Positions 1 through 5,685 of a stretch of 5,697 bases of DNA are shown piece after piece. Under the pieces are notes generated by a model. It saw only the letters and a program-made list of their open reading frames with translations, was not told where the DNA came from and searched no databases. Location of the stretch: positions 1 to 5,697 of the forward strand of contig JAACEJ010000275.1 of NCBI GenBank assembly GCA_011682565.1, written 5' to 3'. Source of the stretch: Actinomycetota bacterium (lineage in GTDB: Bacteria > Zhuqueibacterota > Zhuqueibacteria > Residuimicrobiales > Krinioviventaceae). The translations under genes were made by a program, and so were the position numbers. Numbering within the stretch: position 1 is the first letter of the stretch; each line of letters starts with the position of its first letter.

Positions 1-1
1 C

Positions 2-937
2 ACTCGCGAAGACGCTTCGAGCGCGGACAAAAAAATCGGTACGACCGGTCGCGGGATTGGTCCTGCGTATGTGGACAAGTATGATCGGACGGGCATCCGA
101 ATTGTCGATTTGCTCAATCGTGATTTTCTGCGCGAGAAAATTGCATTTAATATTCAGGAAAAGAATAGAATTTTGCAGCAGATTTATGGCAGCGAAAAAC
201 TTGACCCGGGAAAAATAATTGCAGACGCTGTTCGTTTTGATGAATTCATCGACGAGTATGTGACGGACACTTGTATTTATCTCAACAATGCCATCGATGA
301 AAAGAAAAACGTTTTGTTCGAAGGTGCCCAGGGTACCATGCTTGATGTCGACTTTGGTACATATCCATTTGTAACCTCGTCGAATCCGATTGCCGGTGGA
401 GCGTGTGTGGGTTTGGGCGTTGGGCCGACCAAAATTGACCAAGTCCTGGGAATTGTCAAGGCGTACACGACCCGCGTTGGCATGGGCCCGTTTCCTACGG
501 AATTCGATCCCGAGTTTGATGAAAAAATGCGCAAGTTGGGTGGTGAGTTTGGAGCAACAACAGGACGGCCCAGACGATGCGGTTGGTTCGATGCTGTGGT
601 CGTTAAACACGCTGTCAGGGTGAGCGGGCTGACAAATCTGGCCATTACAAAACTGGATGTACTGGATACGCTGGAAGAAATTAAAATTTGTACGGCTTAC
701 AAGGTGGGTGATAAAGTTATTAGCCATTACCCCGCTGAACTGTGGCTTCAGAATACTGTGGAACCGATTTATGAAACGCATCCCGGCTGGCTGGCGCCGA
801 CAGGAGAAGCAAAGTCGTTTGATACATTGCCGGAAAACGCTCGCAAGTATTTAAATCGAATTCAGGAATTGGTTAATGTTGGCATTTCGATTGTTTCAGT
901 CGGCTCGGACAGAAAGCAAACGATTTTTGTCGATTAA
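2..937 (+). CDS. purA: Adenylosuccinate synthase, 5'-truncated by the window edge
   Basis: This enzyme joins IMP and aspartate, using GTP, to give adenylosuccinate, the first committed step from IMP to AMP in the cytoplasm. The reading frame is open from base 2, and 311 residues are present. Bacterial PurA proteins are usually about 430 residues, so roughly 120 N-terminal residues, including the GDEGKGK loop, lie outside the window. Family motifs appear in the expected order: KIGTTGRGIGPAY near the start, FEGAQGTMLD, TSSNPIAGGACVGLGVGP, TRVGMGPFPTEF, the arginine-rich GATTGRPRRCGWFD loop that contacts IMP and aspartate, the guanine-binding TKLDVLD, and the C-terminal SVGSDRKQT nucleotide-binding segment. 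The first GTG that could look like a start (base 71) is internal, because conserved PurA sequence continues upstream of it. The gene ends normally with TAA. It is convergent with the ParB-like gene, with 20 bases between the stop codons and no strong terminator hairpin visible there. Confidence 0.97.
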   Translation, partial: TREDASSADKKIGTTGRGIGPAYVDKYDRTGIRIVDLLNRDFLREKIAFNIQEKNRILQQIYGSEKLDPGKIIADAVRFDEFIDEYVTDTCIYLNNAIDEKKNVLFEGAQGTMLDVDFGTYPFVTSSNPIAGGACVGLGVGPTKIDQVLGIVKAYTTRVGMGPFPTEFDPEFDEKMRKLGGEFGATTGRPRRCGWFDAVVVKHAVRVSGLTNLAITKLDVLDTLEEIKICTAYKVGDKVISHYPAELWLQNTVEPIYETHPGWLAPTGEAKSFDTLPENARKYLNRIQELVNVGISIVSVGSDRKQTIFVD

Positions 938-957
938 TGGGATTAGAGCAAAGGCCG

Positions 958-1359
958 TCAGTTTTTCTTGAAAAAAGAAAGAATTTTTTTCCATATTTTT
1001 TTGATCCACACCAAAACGCCTTTTTGCATCGGCGGCTCGACAAGTTGTTTTCGCTCGGAAAAATACACTTCCCGATCTTGGATTGATAATTCTTTCCGCC
1101 CCAAATTTTCGTGATATTCCCAGTCCAGTTCTTTGACCTTGTCGTTTAAAGTTGCTACAATTTTTACCTCGATTTCTTCCATCTCCAGTTCCTTGCAAGC
1201 CTGAAAGCGCCTGAACCCACTCAATAATTCATTGTTTTCATTCAAAATGATTGGATTGATCAAACCGATGGTTTCGATCGAATCTTTGAGAGTGGCCAGG
1301 TCTCCGGCTTCACTTCGGATTCTTTTGCCAACTTTAATCTCATCTGTTTTTATTTTCAT
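958..1359 (-). CDS. Small stand-alone ParB N-terminal-domain protein
   Basis: The predicted protein has 133 residues and shows the ParB/Srx-like N-terminal fold. It has a basic start (MKIKTDEIKVGKRIR), a helix plus strand SIETIGLINPIIL at 27-39, the nucleotide-binding GxRRxxA-type motif GFRRFQA at 48-54, and the ENLGRKELSIQDR segment at 84-96, matching the ENxxRxxLsp region of ParB-like proteins. In ParB proper this domain binds and hydrolyses CTP. There is no recognisable helix-turn-helix DNA-binding domain or dimerisation domain, and no parA or parS-like cluster nearby, so a chromosome-segregation role is not supported. Residues 112-133 form a cationic tail rich in W, I, L and F (VWIKKIWKKILSFFKK) that could be an amphipathic helix. 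The ATG at 1359 is chosen because AGGAG lies 8 bases upstream. A longer frame from TTG at 1437 has no such signal and adds unconserved residues. The biological role is unknown. Confidence 0.82.
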   Translation of the reverse strand: MKIKTDEIKVGKRIRSEAGDLATLKDSIETIGLINPIILNENNELLSGFRRFQACKELEMEEIEVKIVATLNDKVKELDWEYHENLGRKELSIQDREVYFSERKQLVEPPMQKGVLVWIKKIWKKILSFFKKN

Positions 1360-1367
1360 TAAATTTT

Positions 1368-1372
1368 CTCCT
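1368..1372 (-). promoter_or_regulatory. Ribosome binding site of the ParB-like gene
   Basis: AGGAG on the minus strand, 8 bases before the ATG at 1359. It decides this start over the upstream in-frame TTG at 1437. A second, perfect AGGAGG lies at 1420-1425 but has no start codon at a usable distance. Confidence 0.75.
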
Positions 1373-1428
1373 GTTATGCATTTCTGAAAAAGATATATAA
1401 GGATGACGTGCTTTTTGCGCCTCCTTTG

Positions 1429-1457
1429 AATATGCAAAGAACATCATTAATTATCAA
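1429..1457 (-). promoter_or_regulatory. Candidate sigma-70-type promoter for the ParB-like gene
   Basis: On the minus strand TTGATA (1457-1452) and CATATT (1434-1429) are separated by 17 bases. They match the -35 consensus at 5 of 6 positions and the -10 consensus at 4 of 6. Transcription would begin around 1422, leaving a 5' leader of about 60 bases. This is a visual consensus match in AT-rich DNA, so it is only suggestive. Confidence 0.35.
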
Positions 1458-1542
1458 ACAAAAAGATGCTGCGAGTTAAATTTTGTTGTAATAATATTTG
1501 AAAAGTGTTAGTTTCTCCCTGACAGGTTTGAGAAATCGTCAA

Positions 1543-1595
1543 GACAAATTGTATTTTGTCATTCGAAAATAATTTTACTATTGGGACAAATGTCC
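1543..1595. promoter_or_regulatory. Two short inverted repeats upstream of deoA (possible operator sites)
   Basis: GACAAA (1543-1548) and TTTGTC (1555-1560) form a perfect 6-bp inverted repeat with a 6-bp spacer. Further on, GGACA-AA-TGTCC (1584-1595) is a second dyad with 5-bp arms. The shared GACAAA sequence starts at 1543 and again at 1585, 42 bp apart, which is close to four helical turns. They lie in the divergent intergenic region, where a regulator of deoA or of the ParB-like gene could bind. No known regulator can be named. Confidence 0.3.
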
Positions 1596-1627
1596 GGAAC
1601 CATTGCCTGTACAGGAAGGATTTCCGG
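1594..1627. promoter_or_regulatory. 34-bp symmetric palindrome just upstream of deoA
   Basis: An inner perfect 10-bp palindrome CCTGTACAGG (1606-1615) is flanked by outer arms CCGGAA (1594-1599) and TTCCGG (1622-1627). Both repeats share the same centre, at 1610.5. The intervening 6-bp spacers are mostly unpaired. The site ends 20 bp before the deoA ATG, so it could be an operator for a dimeric or tetrameric repressor, or an mRNA hairpin near the ribosome binding site. Several nucleoside-salvage operons are under repressor control in other bacteria, but this site does not let me name the regulator. Confidence 0.4.
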
Positions 1628-1647
1628 CACGATCAGTTAGGATTAAA

Positions 1648-2997
1648 ATGAATGCACTGGATATCATTACTAAAAAAAGAAATGGTGAAAAACTTGGCCG
1701 TGAAGAGATCGACTTTTTTGTTCACGGGTATGCTGCAAACCGTCTGCCTGATTACCAGATGGCCGCACTGCTGATGGCCGTTTATTTTCAGGGTATGGAT
1801 TTTGAGGAAACCGCTGGGTTGACAAATTCTATGCTGCATTCCGGGGATATTCTTGATTTTAGAAATGTTGATGGCTTTAAAATCGACAAGCACAGCACCG
1901 GCGGGGTTGGAGATAAAGTATCTCTCGTTTTGGCGCCGCTTGTTGCAGCAGCGGGTCTCAAGGTGCCGATGATATCCGGGCGGGGACTGGGACACAGTGG
2001 TGGAACGCTGGACAAGCTGGAGTCGATTCCCGGCTTTCGCACCAATCTTTCTGTGCAAGAATTTTATCGGCAAATTTGTGATTTGGGCGTATCAATGATA
2101 GGTCAAACCGAGAGGATCGTCCCGGCGGATCGAAAAATGTATGCCCTGCGCGATGCGACGGCGACAATAGAATCCATTCCGCTCATCACCGGAAGCATTT
2201 TGAGCAAAAAGCTTGCAGAGGGAATCGGCGGTCTGGTGCTGGATGTGAAGACAGGGAGAGGCGCGTTTATGCAGAATTTTAAAGATGCTGAAACGCTTGC
2301 AACAAGTTTGATCCGCACGGCAGAGTTAAATGGCTTGCCCACTACAGCGTTGATCACCAACATGGATCAGCCGTTGGGAAACACAGCCGGTAATTGGCTG
2401 GAGACACGCGAAGCTATCGAGGCGCTGCATGGGCATGGGCCGGAAGACCTGGTGGAGGTGACTTTTGCTTTGGCCGCGCAAATGCTGGTCATGGCCGGCT
2501 TTGCGGCAAATGTTGATCAGGCAAAAAAAGAATTGCAAAAGCTCATTATAAACGGAAAAGCATTTCAAAAATTCTGCGATATGGTGCAAGCGCAGGGTGG
2601 TGATCTTGCCTTTATCGATGAACCTGAGAAATATCCGCCCTCAAAAATTATCCTGCCGGTGTTGAGCGAACAGGAGGGTTATGTTCAAAAACTCGATGCG
2701 CGGAAAATCGGTTTTGCAGTCGTACATCTTGGCGGCGGACGTGAGGTCATGGAAGATCGGATCGACTATGCGGCCGGCGTTGTTTTGCACAAAAAGATCG
2801 GTGATTTTGTCCGGGAGAACGAGGTGCTGGCGGAATTGCACACTGATCGCAGGGATACTGTGGAGACGATTAGAAAGAATGTCCTGAGCGCTTTTGAAAT
2901 AGATGAAGAAAAAACTCGGCAACCTGAATTGATTTTTAAAATATTGGGAAAAAAGAATTCTCGTTCCCACGCTCCTGCGTGGGAATGCTTGTTTTGA
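1648..2997 (+). CDS. deoA: Thymidine / pyrimidine-nucleoside phosphorylase with repeat-derived C-terminus
   Basis: The enzyme splits thymidine or deoxyuridine (or uridine, in Pdp-type enzymes) with phosphate to give the base and (deoxy)ribose 1-phosphate in pyrimidine salvage. The protein has 449 residues; the family is usually about 430-440. It shows the N-terminal helical domain (DIITKKRNG), phosphate-binding KHSTGGVGDK at 81-90, the family signature SGRGLGHSGGTLDKLES at 110-126, pyrimidine-binding R168, S183 and K187 in ALRDAT and ITGSILSKK, and the C-terminal domain with HLGGGRE at 360-366 and the following dimetal-free fold. Residue 108 is Met (VPMISGRG), as in E. coli and human thymidine phosphorylases, which mildly favours deoA over pdp. 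The ATG at 1648 is preceded by AGGA at 1639-1642; the upstream in-frame TTG at 1603 lies inside a palindromic region and adds unconserved residues. The last 12 residues (SRSHAPAWECLF) and the stop are encoded by the inserted palindromic repeat. rfbC follows on the same strand. Confidence 0.95.
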   Translation: MNALDIITKKRNGEKLGREEIDFFVHGYAANRLPDYQMAALLMAVYFQGMDFEETAGLTNSMLHSGDILDFRNVDGFKIDKHSTGGVGDKVSLVLAPLVAAAGLKVPMISGRGLGHSGGTLDKLESIPGFRTNLSVQEFYRQICDLGVSMIGQTERIVPADRKMYALRDATATIESIPLITGSILSKKLAEGIGGLVLDVKTGRGAFMQNFKDAETLATSLIRTAELNGLPTTALITNMDQPLGNTAGNWLETREAIEALHGHGPEDLVEVTFALAAQMLVMAGFAANVDQAKKELQKLIINGKAFQKFCDMVQAQGGDLAFIDEPEKYPPSKIILPVLSEQEGYVQKLDARKIGFAVVHLGGGREVMEDRIDYAAGVVLHKKIGDFVRENEVLAELHTDRRDTVETIRKNVLSAFEIDEEKTRQPELIFKILGKKNSRSHAPAWECLF

Positions 2998-3100
2998 CGC
3001 TCTGCGTCGAGTATTGAGAAATGATAATATTTAGTTTGTGTTAGTAAACTGGACGCAGAGCATCCAGAAATCCATTCCCACGTAAAATGTGGGAACGAGA
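2959..3100. repeat. REP/MITE-like palindromic repeat at the deoA-rfbC junction
   Basis: The element is bounded by perfect 12-bp inverted ends, TCTCGTTCCCAC (2959-2970) and GTGGGAACGAGA (3089-3100). The left arm holds a perfect 9-bp hairpin, TTCCCACGC-TCCT-GCGTGGGAA (2964-2985), then GACGC-TCT-GCGTC (2996-3008). The right arm mirrors both in reverse order with some decay: GGACGC-AGA-GCATCC (3051-3065) and TTCCCAC...GTGGGAA (3075-3095). The AT-rich centre (about 3011-3050) has no long pairing. The arms also pair with each other over about 50 bp, so the whole can form one long hairpin or a pair of double hairpins. No clear target-site duplication is visible. From memory, the CGTTCCCACGC...GCGTGGGAA pattern and its translated peptide SRSHAPAWE occur dispersed in many bacterial genomes. 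No transposase is encoded here, so any movement must depend on one elsewhere. It may also act as a terminator or mRNA-processing site before rfbC. Confidence 0.85.
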
Positions 3101-3113
3101 GTGATTTTAATCC

Positions 3114-3117
3114 GGAG
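3114..3117 (+). promoter_or_regulatory. Ribosome binding site of rfbC
   Basis: GGAG 7 bases before the ATG at 3125. It decides this start against the in-frame GTG at 3089, which lies inside the palindromic repeat. The site lies just outside the right end of the repeat, so the insertion spared it. Confidence 0.7.
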
Positions 3118-3124
3118 ATGGTAC

Positions 3125-3679
3125 ATGCGTTTTATTCAGACGGAAATTCAGGATGTGATTCTGGTTGAACCAAAGGTTTTCAAAGACAGTCGCGGTTATT
3201 TTATGGAAACATATAACCAAAAGATATTTCATGAAAACGGCATTACCGCAGAATTTGTGCAGGACAATATGAGCAGTTCGGTTCAGGGAACGCTGCGCGG
3301 GCTGCACTACCAGCTTTCGCCCTATGCTCAGGGGAAATTAGTCCGGGTGACAAAGGGCCGGGTTTTCGATGTCGCCGTGGATATTCGCCGCAATTCGCCA
3401 ACATTCGGCAAATGGGTTGGCATTGAACTCTCCGAAGAAAATAAACGCTCTCTGTTCATCCCGCCGGGCTTTGCTCATGGATTTTATGTCCTCTCTGAAA
3501 TGGCAGAATTCACATACAAGTGTACGGCTTTATACTCGCCCCGGGCTGAAAGAGGAATTGTCTGGAACGATCCCGACATCGGCATTGCATGGCCTCTGCT
3601 TGAGAATAAACTCATCCTTTCGGAAAAGGATAATAACAATCCTCCCCTCCGTCTCGCCGATATTGATAAAATGGAATAA
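3125..3679 (+). CDS. rfbC: dTDP-4-dehydrorhamnose 3,5-epimerase
   Basis: RfbC (RmlC) catalyses the third step of dTDP-L-rhamnose synthesis, the double epimerisation of dTDP-4-keto-6-deoxyglucose at C3 and C5. The product feeds rhamnose into O-antigen or other surface glycans. The 184-residue protein has the usual family length and is a single cupin-fold domain. Aligned by eye with the Salmonella enzyme, the catalytic and substrate-binding residues are all present: the H61 base in LRGLHYQ, K71 in QGKLVR, H118 in PPGFAHGF, Y131 in FTYKC, and D169 in LSEKDN, partner of the catalytic His. The substrate-binding FKDSRGYFMETYN (19-31), FVQDNMS and WNDPDIGIAWP motifs are also intact. The other dTDP-rhamnose genes (rfbA, rfbB, rfbD) are not in the window, so this is either a solitary copy or the edge of a dispersed set. 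It may be co-transcribed with deoA, but the intervening palindrome could separate the two. Confidence 0.96.
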   Translation: MRFIQTEIQDVILVEPKVFKDSRGYFMETYNQKIFHENGITAEFVQDNMSSSVQGTLRGLHYQLSPYAQGKLVRVTKGRVFDVAVDIRRNSPTFGKWVGIELSEENKRSLFIPPGFAHGFYVLSEMAEFTYKCTALYSPRAERGIVWNDPDIGIAWPLLENKLILSEKDNNNPPLRLADIDKME

Positions 3680-3688
3680 TGATACAAA

Positions 3689-5158
3689 TTATTGTTGATT
3701 TAACAAATTACTAAACAGTTCCTCTAAAGGTACGCTGGCAAAAGTAGAAGCCGAATCCGACATACTGTATGCAATAATAAGTTCATTGTTATTAATTATT
3801 GAACCACAAGAATAAATGACATTAGGTACGTAGCCTTCCCTTTCTTCGTCATTTGGCATGAGTAGAGGATCATGGAGTTGGCCAATTACTTTTGTAGGAT
3901 CTTCCCGGTCAAGAAGCATAGCACCTAAACAATACTTTCTCATAGGACCGACACCATGAGTAATTAACAGCCAGCCTTTCTCCGTTTCGATAGGTGGCCC
4001 ACTGTTGCCAATCTGCACGAATTCCCACGGGAATTGAGGCGTCTGTAATAATGTCGCCTCTTGCCAAACGTTGATATTATCAGAAAACATGATATAATTA
4101 TTCACGCCGTCATGACGGGAAATCATTGCGAATTTGCCACTAATTTTTCTGGGAAAAAGCGCAAGGTCTTTGTCTTGTGCACATTCTCCATTGAGCGGCA
4201 TAATACGAAAATGATAAAAGTCCTTTGTTTCCATCAACTTCGGTAGGATAGTGTGGCCATTATATGCCGTGTAAGTGGCATAATAGGTGAAATGACCATC
4301 ATCATCGGTGAATTTTGTAAAGCGAGCATCTTCGATTCCGTTACTCTCAGTATAAGAAATTGGAAAAATTACTCGTTCTGAAATTGCGGTATCGAGTGAA
4401 AAAGTTATTTCATAATGAGAACTCGCCACCCAATTTATTAATTTCAGTGCTTTTTGTTTGTCAGAGGTTAGTTTTATACTTTTCCTGATGTCTGCAATTG
4501 CGGCCTGTAGTTCTCCATAAATAAATTTATCTCCCAGTTTATCCATAACTAAATAGATAATGTTTTTATGAATATTCATTTCATAAAGTTTTTTTATAAA
4601 AGATTTTTTGTCATAAACATAACGTGTTATTACTTCGGGTACATCAACCAGGTTACTTTCTTTCTCAAATTTTAAATTATTATTTTTATCGATTACGCCG
4701 CTTCGAAACATTATTGATGAAATATGGCCTTCACCGACACCACGAAAACTAACAATGATTCTTTTTTGACCTTCTTTTAAATTGAACTGATCCGGATCTT
4801 CAACAATCGAGGGGTTAAAGAAGGCAATGGATTCAATAGAGTATTCCATGGTAAAATATGAGCCAATTAATAGTCGTTTTTTCAACGATATAGATTCCGG
4901 ATCAATTTTTAGTTTATCAAATATATCATGTAATTTGTTAAAATGACTCTCAAATATTTTTGTTATATTTCGATGTCGCTTAGAGAACTCTCTGAGTACT
5001 TCATTAAGCATCAAATCAGCATTTTCATCTGGTGTTTTTATAACGTTTTGAATAATGGACTGAGGTCTTTTTGAATTATTTTTCATAAAGAAACGAGTGA
5101 TGACTCTTTTCGGGTTGGGATAAAACCGGTTTGGTTTCCTATTAACTGTGATGTTCAT
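3689..5158 (-). CDS. GH130-family glycosidase/phosphorylase (probable beta-mannoside-active) with helical extensions
   Basis: GH130 enzymes are five-bladed beta-propellers that break beta-mannosidic bonds, either with phosphate (phosphorylases) or with water (beta-1,2-mannosidases). The 489-residue protein shows FNPSIV at 114-119, FRGVGEGHISSI at 138-149, the E-D-x-R motif IEDAR at 275-279 (D277 the probable general acid by analogy), LFPRKISGKFAMISRHD at 334-350, GNSGPP at 384-389, GWLLITHGVG at 395-404, GAMLLDREDPTKVI at 412-425 and EGYVPNVIYSCG at 441-452. Before the propeller there are about 110 residues with a basic segment (RVITRFF) and charged helices. Residues about 183-247 form a helical stretch between the first motifs and IEDAR, so the protein is longer than simple GH130 phosphorylases. 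No signal peptide is visible, so it is probably cytoplasmic. The start at 5158 is set by GGGAG 5 bases upstream; the ATG at 5170 overlaps that site. The gene is convergent with rfbC, 9 bases apart, and visibly AT-rich. Hydrolase versus phosphorylase, and the exact substrate, cannot be settled. Confidence 0.88.
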   Translation of the reverse strand: MNITVNRKPNRFYPNPKRVITRFFMKNNSKRPQSIIQNVIKTPDENADLMLNEVLREFSKRHRNITKIFESHFNKLHDIFDKLKIDPESISLKKRLLIGSYFTMEYSIESIAFFNPSIVEDPDQFNLKEGQKRIIVSFRGVGEGHISSIMFRSGVIDKNNNLKFEKESNLVDVPEVITRYVYDKKSFIKKLYEMNIHKNIIYLVMDKLGDKFIYGELQAAIADIRKSIKLTSDKQKALKLINWVASSHYEITFSLDTAISERVIFPISYTESNGIEDARFTKFTDDDGHFTYYATYTAYNGHTILPKLMETKDFYHFRIMPLNGECAQDKDLALFPRKISGKFAMISRHDGVNNYIMFSDNINVWQEATLLQTPQFPWEFVQIGNSGPPIETEKGWLLITHGVGPMRKYCLGAMLLDREDPTKVIGQLHDPLLMPNDEEREGYVPNVIYSCGSIINNNELIIAYSMSDSASTFASVPLEELFSNLLNQQ

Positions 5159-5163
5159 GATTG

Positions 5164-5168
5164 CTCCC
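5164..5168 (-). promoter_or_regulatory. Ribosome binding site of the GH130 gene
   Basis: GGGAG on the minus strand, 5 bases before the ATG at 5158. The alternative ATG at 5170 overlaps this sequence and has no purine-rich site of its own, which argues for the start giving MNITVNRKPN. Confidence 0.7.
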
Positions 5169-5271
5169 ATAGTTCAAAAATTAACTTCAAAAGGTAGTTG
5201 AAATACAATTTTAAAATGCAAGTTTTTACAAAAACATGATTTGTTTTTATTGCAAATCTATGAGTACTTTC

Positions 5272-5311
5272 TGTCCCATACGAGACATGATAATGTTTAT
5301 TTGTTGGGACA
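5272..5311. promoter_or_regulatory. TGTCCCA / TGGGACA inverted pair upstream of the GH130 gene
   Basis: TGTCCCA (5272-5278) and TGGGACA (5305-5311) form a perfect 7-bp inverted repeat. The half-site centres are 33 bp apart, about three helical turns, so a protein could bind both on one face of the helix. The pair lies 114-153 bp upstream of the GH130 start. The same TGGGACA occurs upstream of deoA (1582-1588), and GGGGACA occurs at 5540-5546. This is a possible upstream binding site, with no known regulator assigned. Confidence 0.3.
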
Positions 5312-5492
5312 TTTTGTGCTATTTTTTAAGGAATTCTCTCGATTTTATTTAATATTCAAATATCATACCGCATATTTTCAGATATCAATTTTCATAATGG
5401 TGTTATTACCTGCCGGGAAAACAGAATCTTTGAGGGATATATTTCATGAAAATCTCGTAAAGTCGTAACAATAAATATCTGTTCCTGCGCTA

Positions 5493-5529
5493 AGCGAAAT
5501 TTTGAGAAAATTTACTAAAAGATTTCGCT
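5493..5529. repeat. 8-bp perfect inverted repeat, AGCGAAAT...ATTTCGCT
   Basis: AGCGAAAT (5493-5500) and ATTTCGCT (5522-5529) are exact complements separated by 21 AT-rich bases. They could form a weak hairpin, or mark the remains of a small repeat. There is no poly-T tract placed to make it a standard terminator. Confidence 0.35.
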
Positions 5530-5603
5530 ATAAAGATAAGGGGACAATATTTTTCGTTAAACACAGTTTTAATGAATATTTTCTCTTCGCAATTTGCTAG
5601 GCC

Positions 5604-5685
5604 TTAACCCAAATTTACCAAGTTTGGGCCAAAAACAGGTTATTTTAGGGCAAAAACAGAGTTAAGTTATTGTTATTTGGTTTAA
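5604..5685. repeat. Imperfect inverted repeat enclosing a short direct repeat
   Basis: TTAACCCAAAT (5604-5614) pairs with ATTTGGTTTAA (5675-5685) at 10 of 11 positions. The enclosed 60 bases hold two near-identical copies of GGGC(C)AAAAACAG, at 5626-5638 and 5648-5659. Overlapping the right arm, GTTTAACGA (5680-5688) is also an exact complement of TCGTTAAAC at 5554-5562. This may be the edge of a small repeat or mobile element continuing past the window, or a folded leader. It may also be chance in AT-rich DNA. Confidence 0.3.

Noticed and set aside
277..645. Minus-strand open frame opposite purA
   Set aside because: It is a shadow of the well-supported purA reading frame, with no family resemblance.
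938..1020. Terminator between purA and the ParB-like gene
   Set aside because: The T-rich and A-rich runs near 961-1000 are coding sequence for the lysine/phenylalanine tail and form no strong GC-rich stem.
1360..1437. Longer ParB-like protein starting at TTG 1437
   Set aside because: The extra 26 residues are not ParB-like, and the ATG at 1359 has a good AGGAG at proper spacing.
3089..3124. rfbC start at GTG 3089
   Set aside because: That codon lies inside the palindromic repeat. The ATG at 3125 has its own GGAG and begins where RmlC homology begins.
3692..3706. TTGTT-N5-AACAA hairpin as a bidirectional terminator between rfbC and the GH130 gene
   Set aside because: The stem is only 5 bp with no GC-rich core and lies inside the GH130 coding sequence, so it is too weak to call.
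5241..5468. Possible 75-residue plus-strand protein rich in aromatic residues
   Set aside because: It starts at TTG without a ribosome binding site, lies in AT-rich DNA, and shows no motif or coding-like residue pattern.
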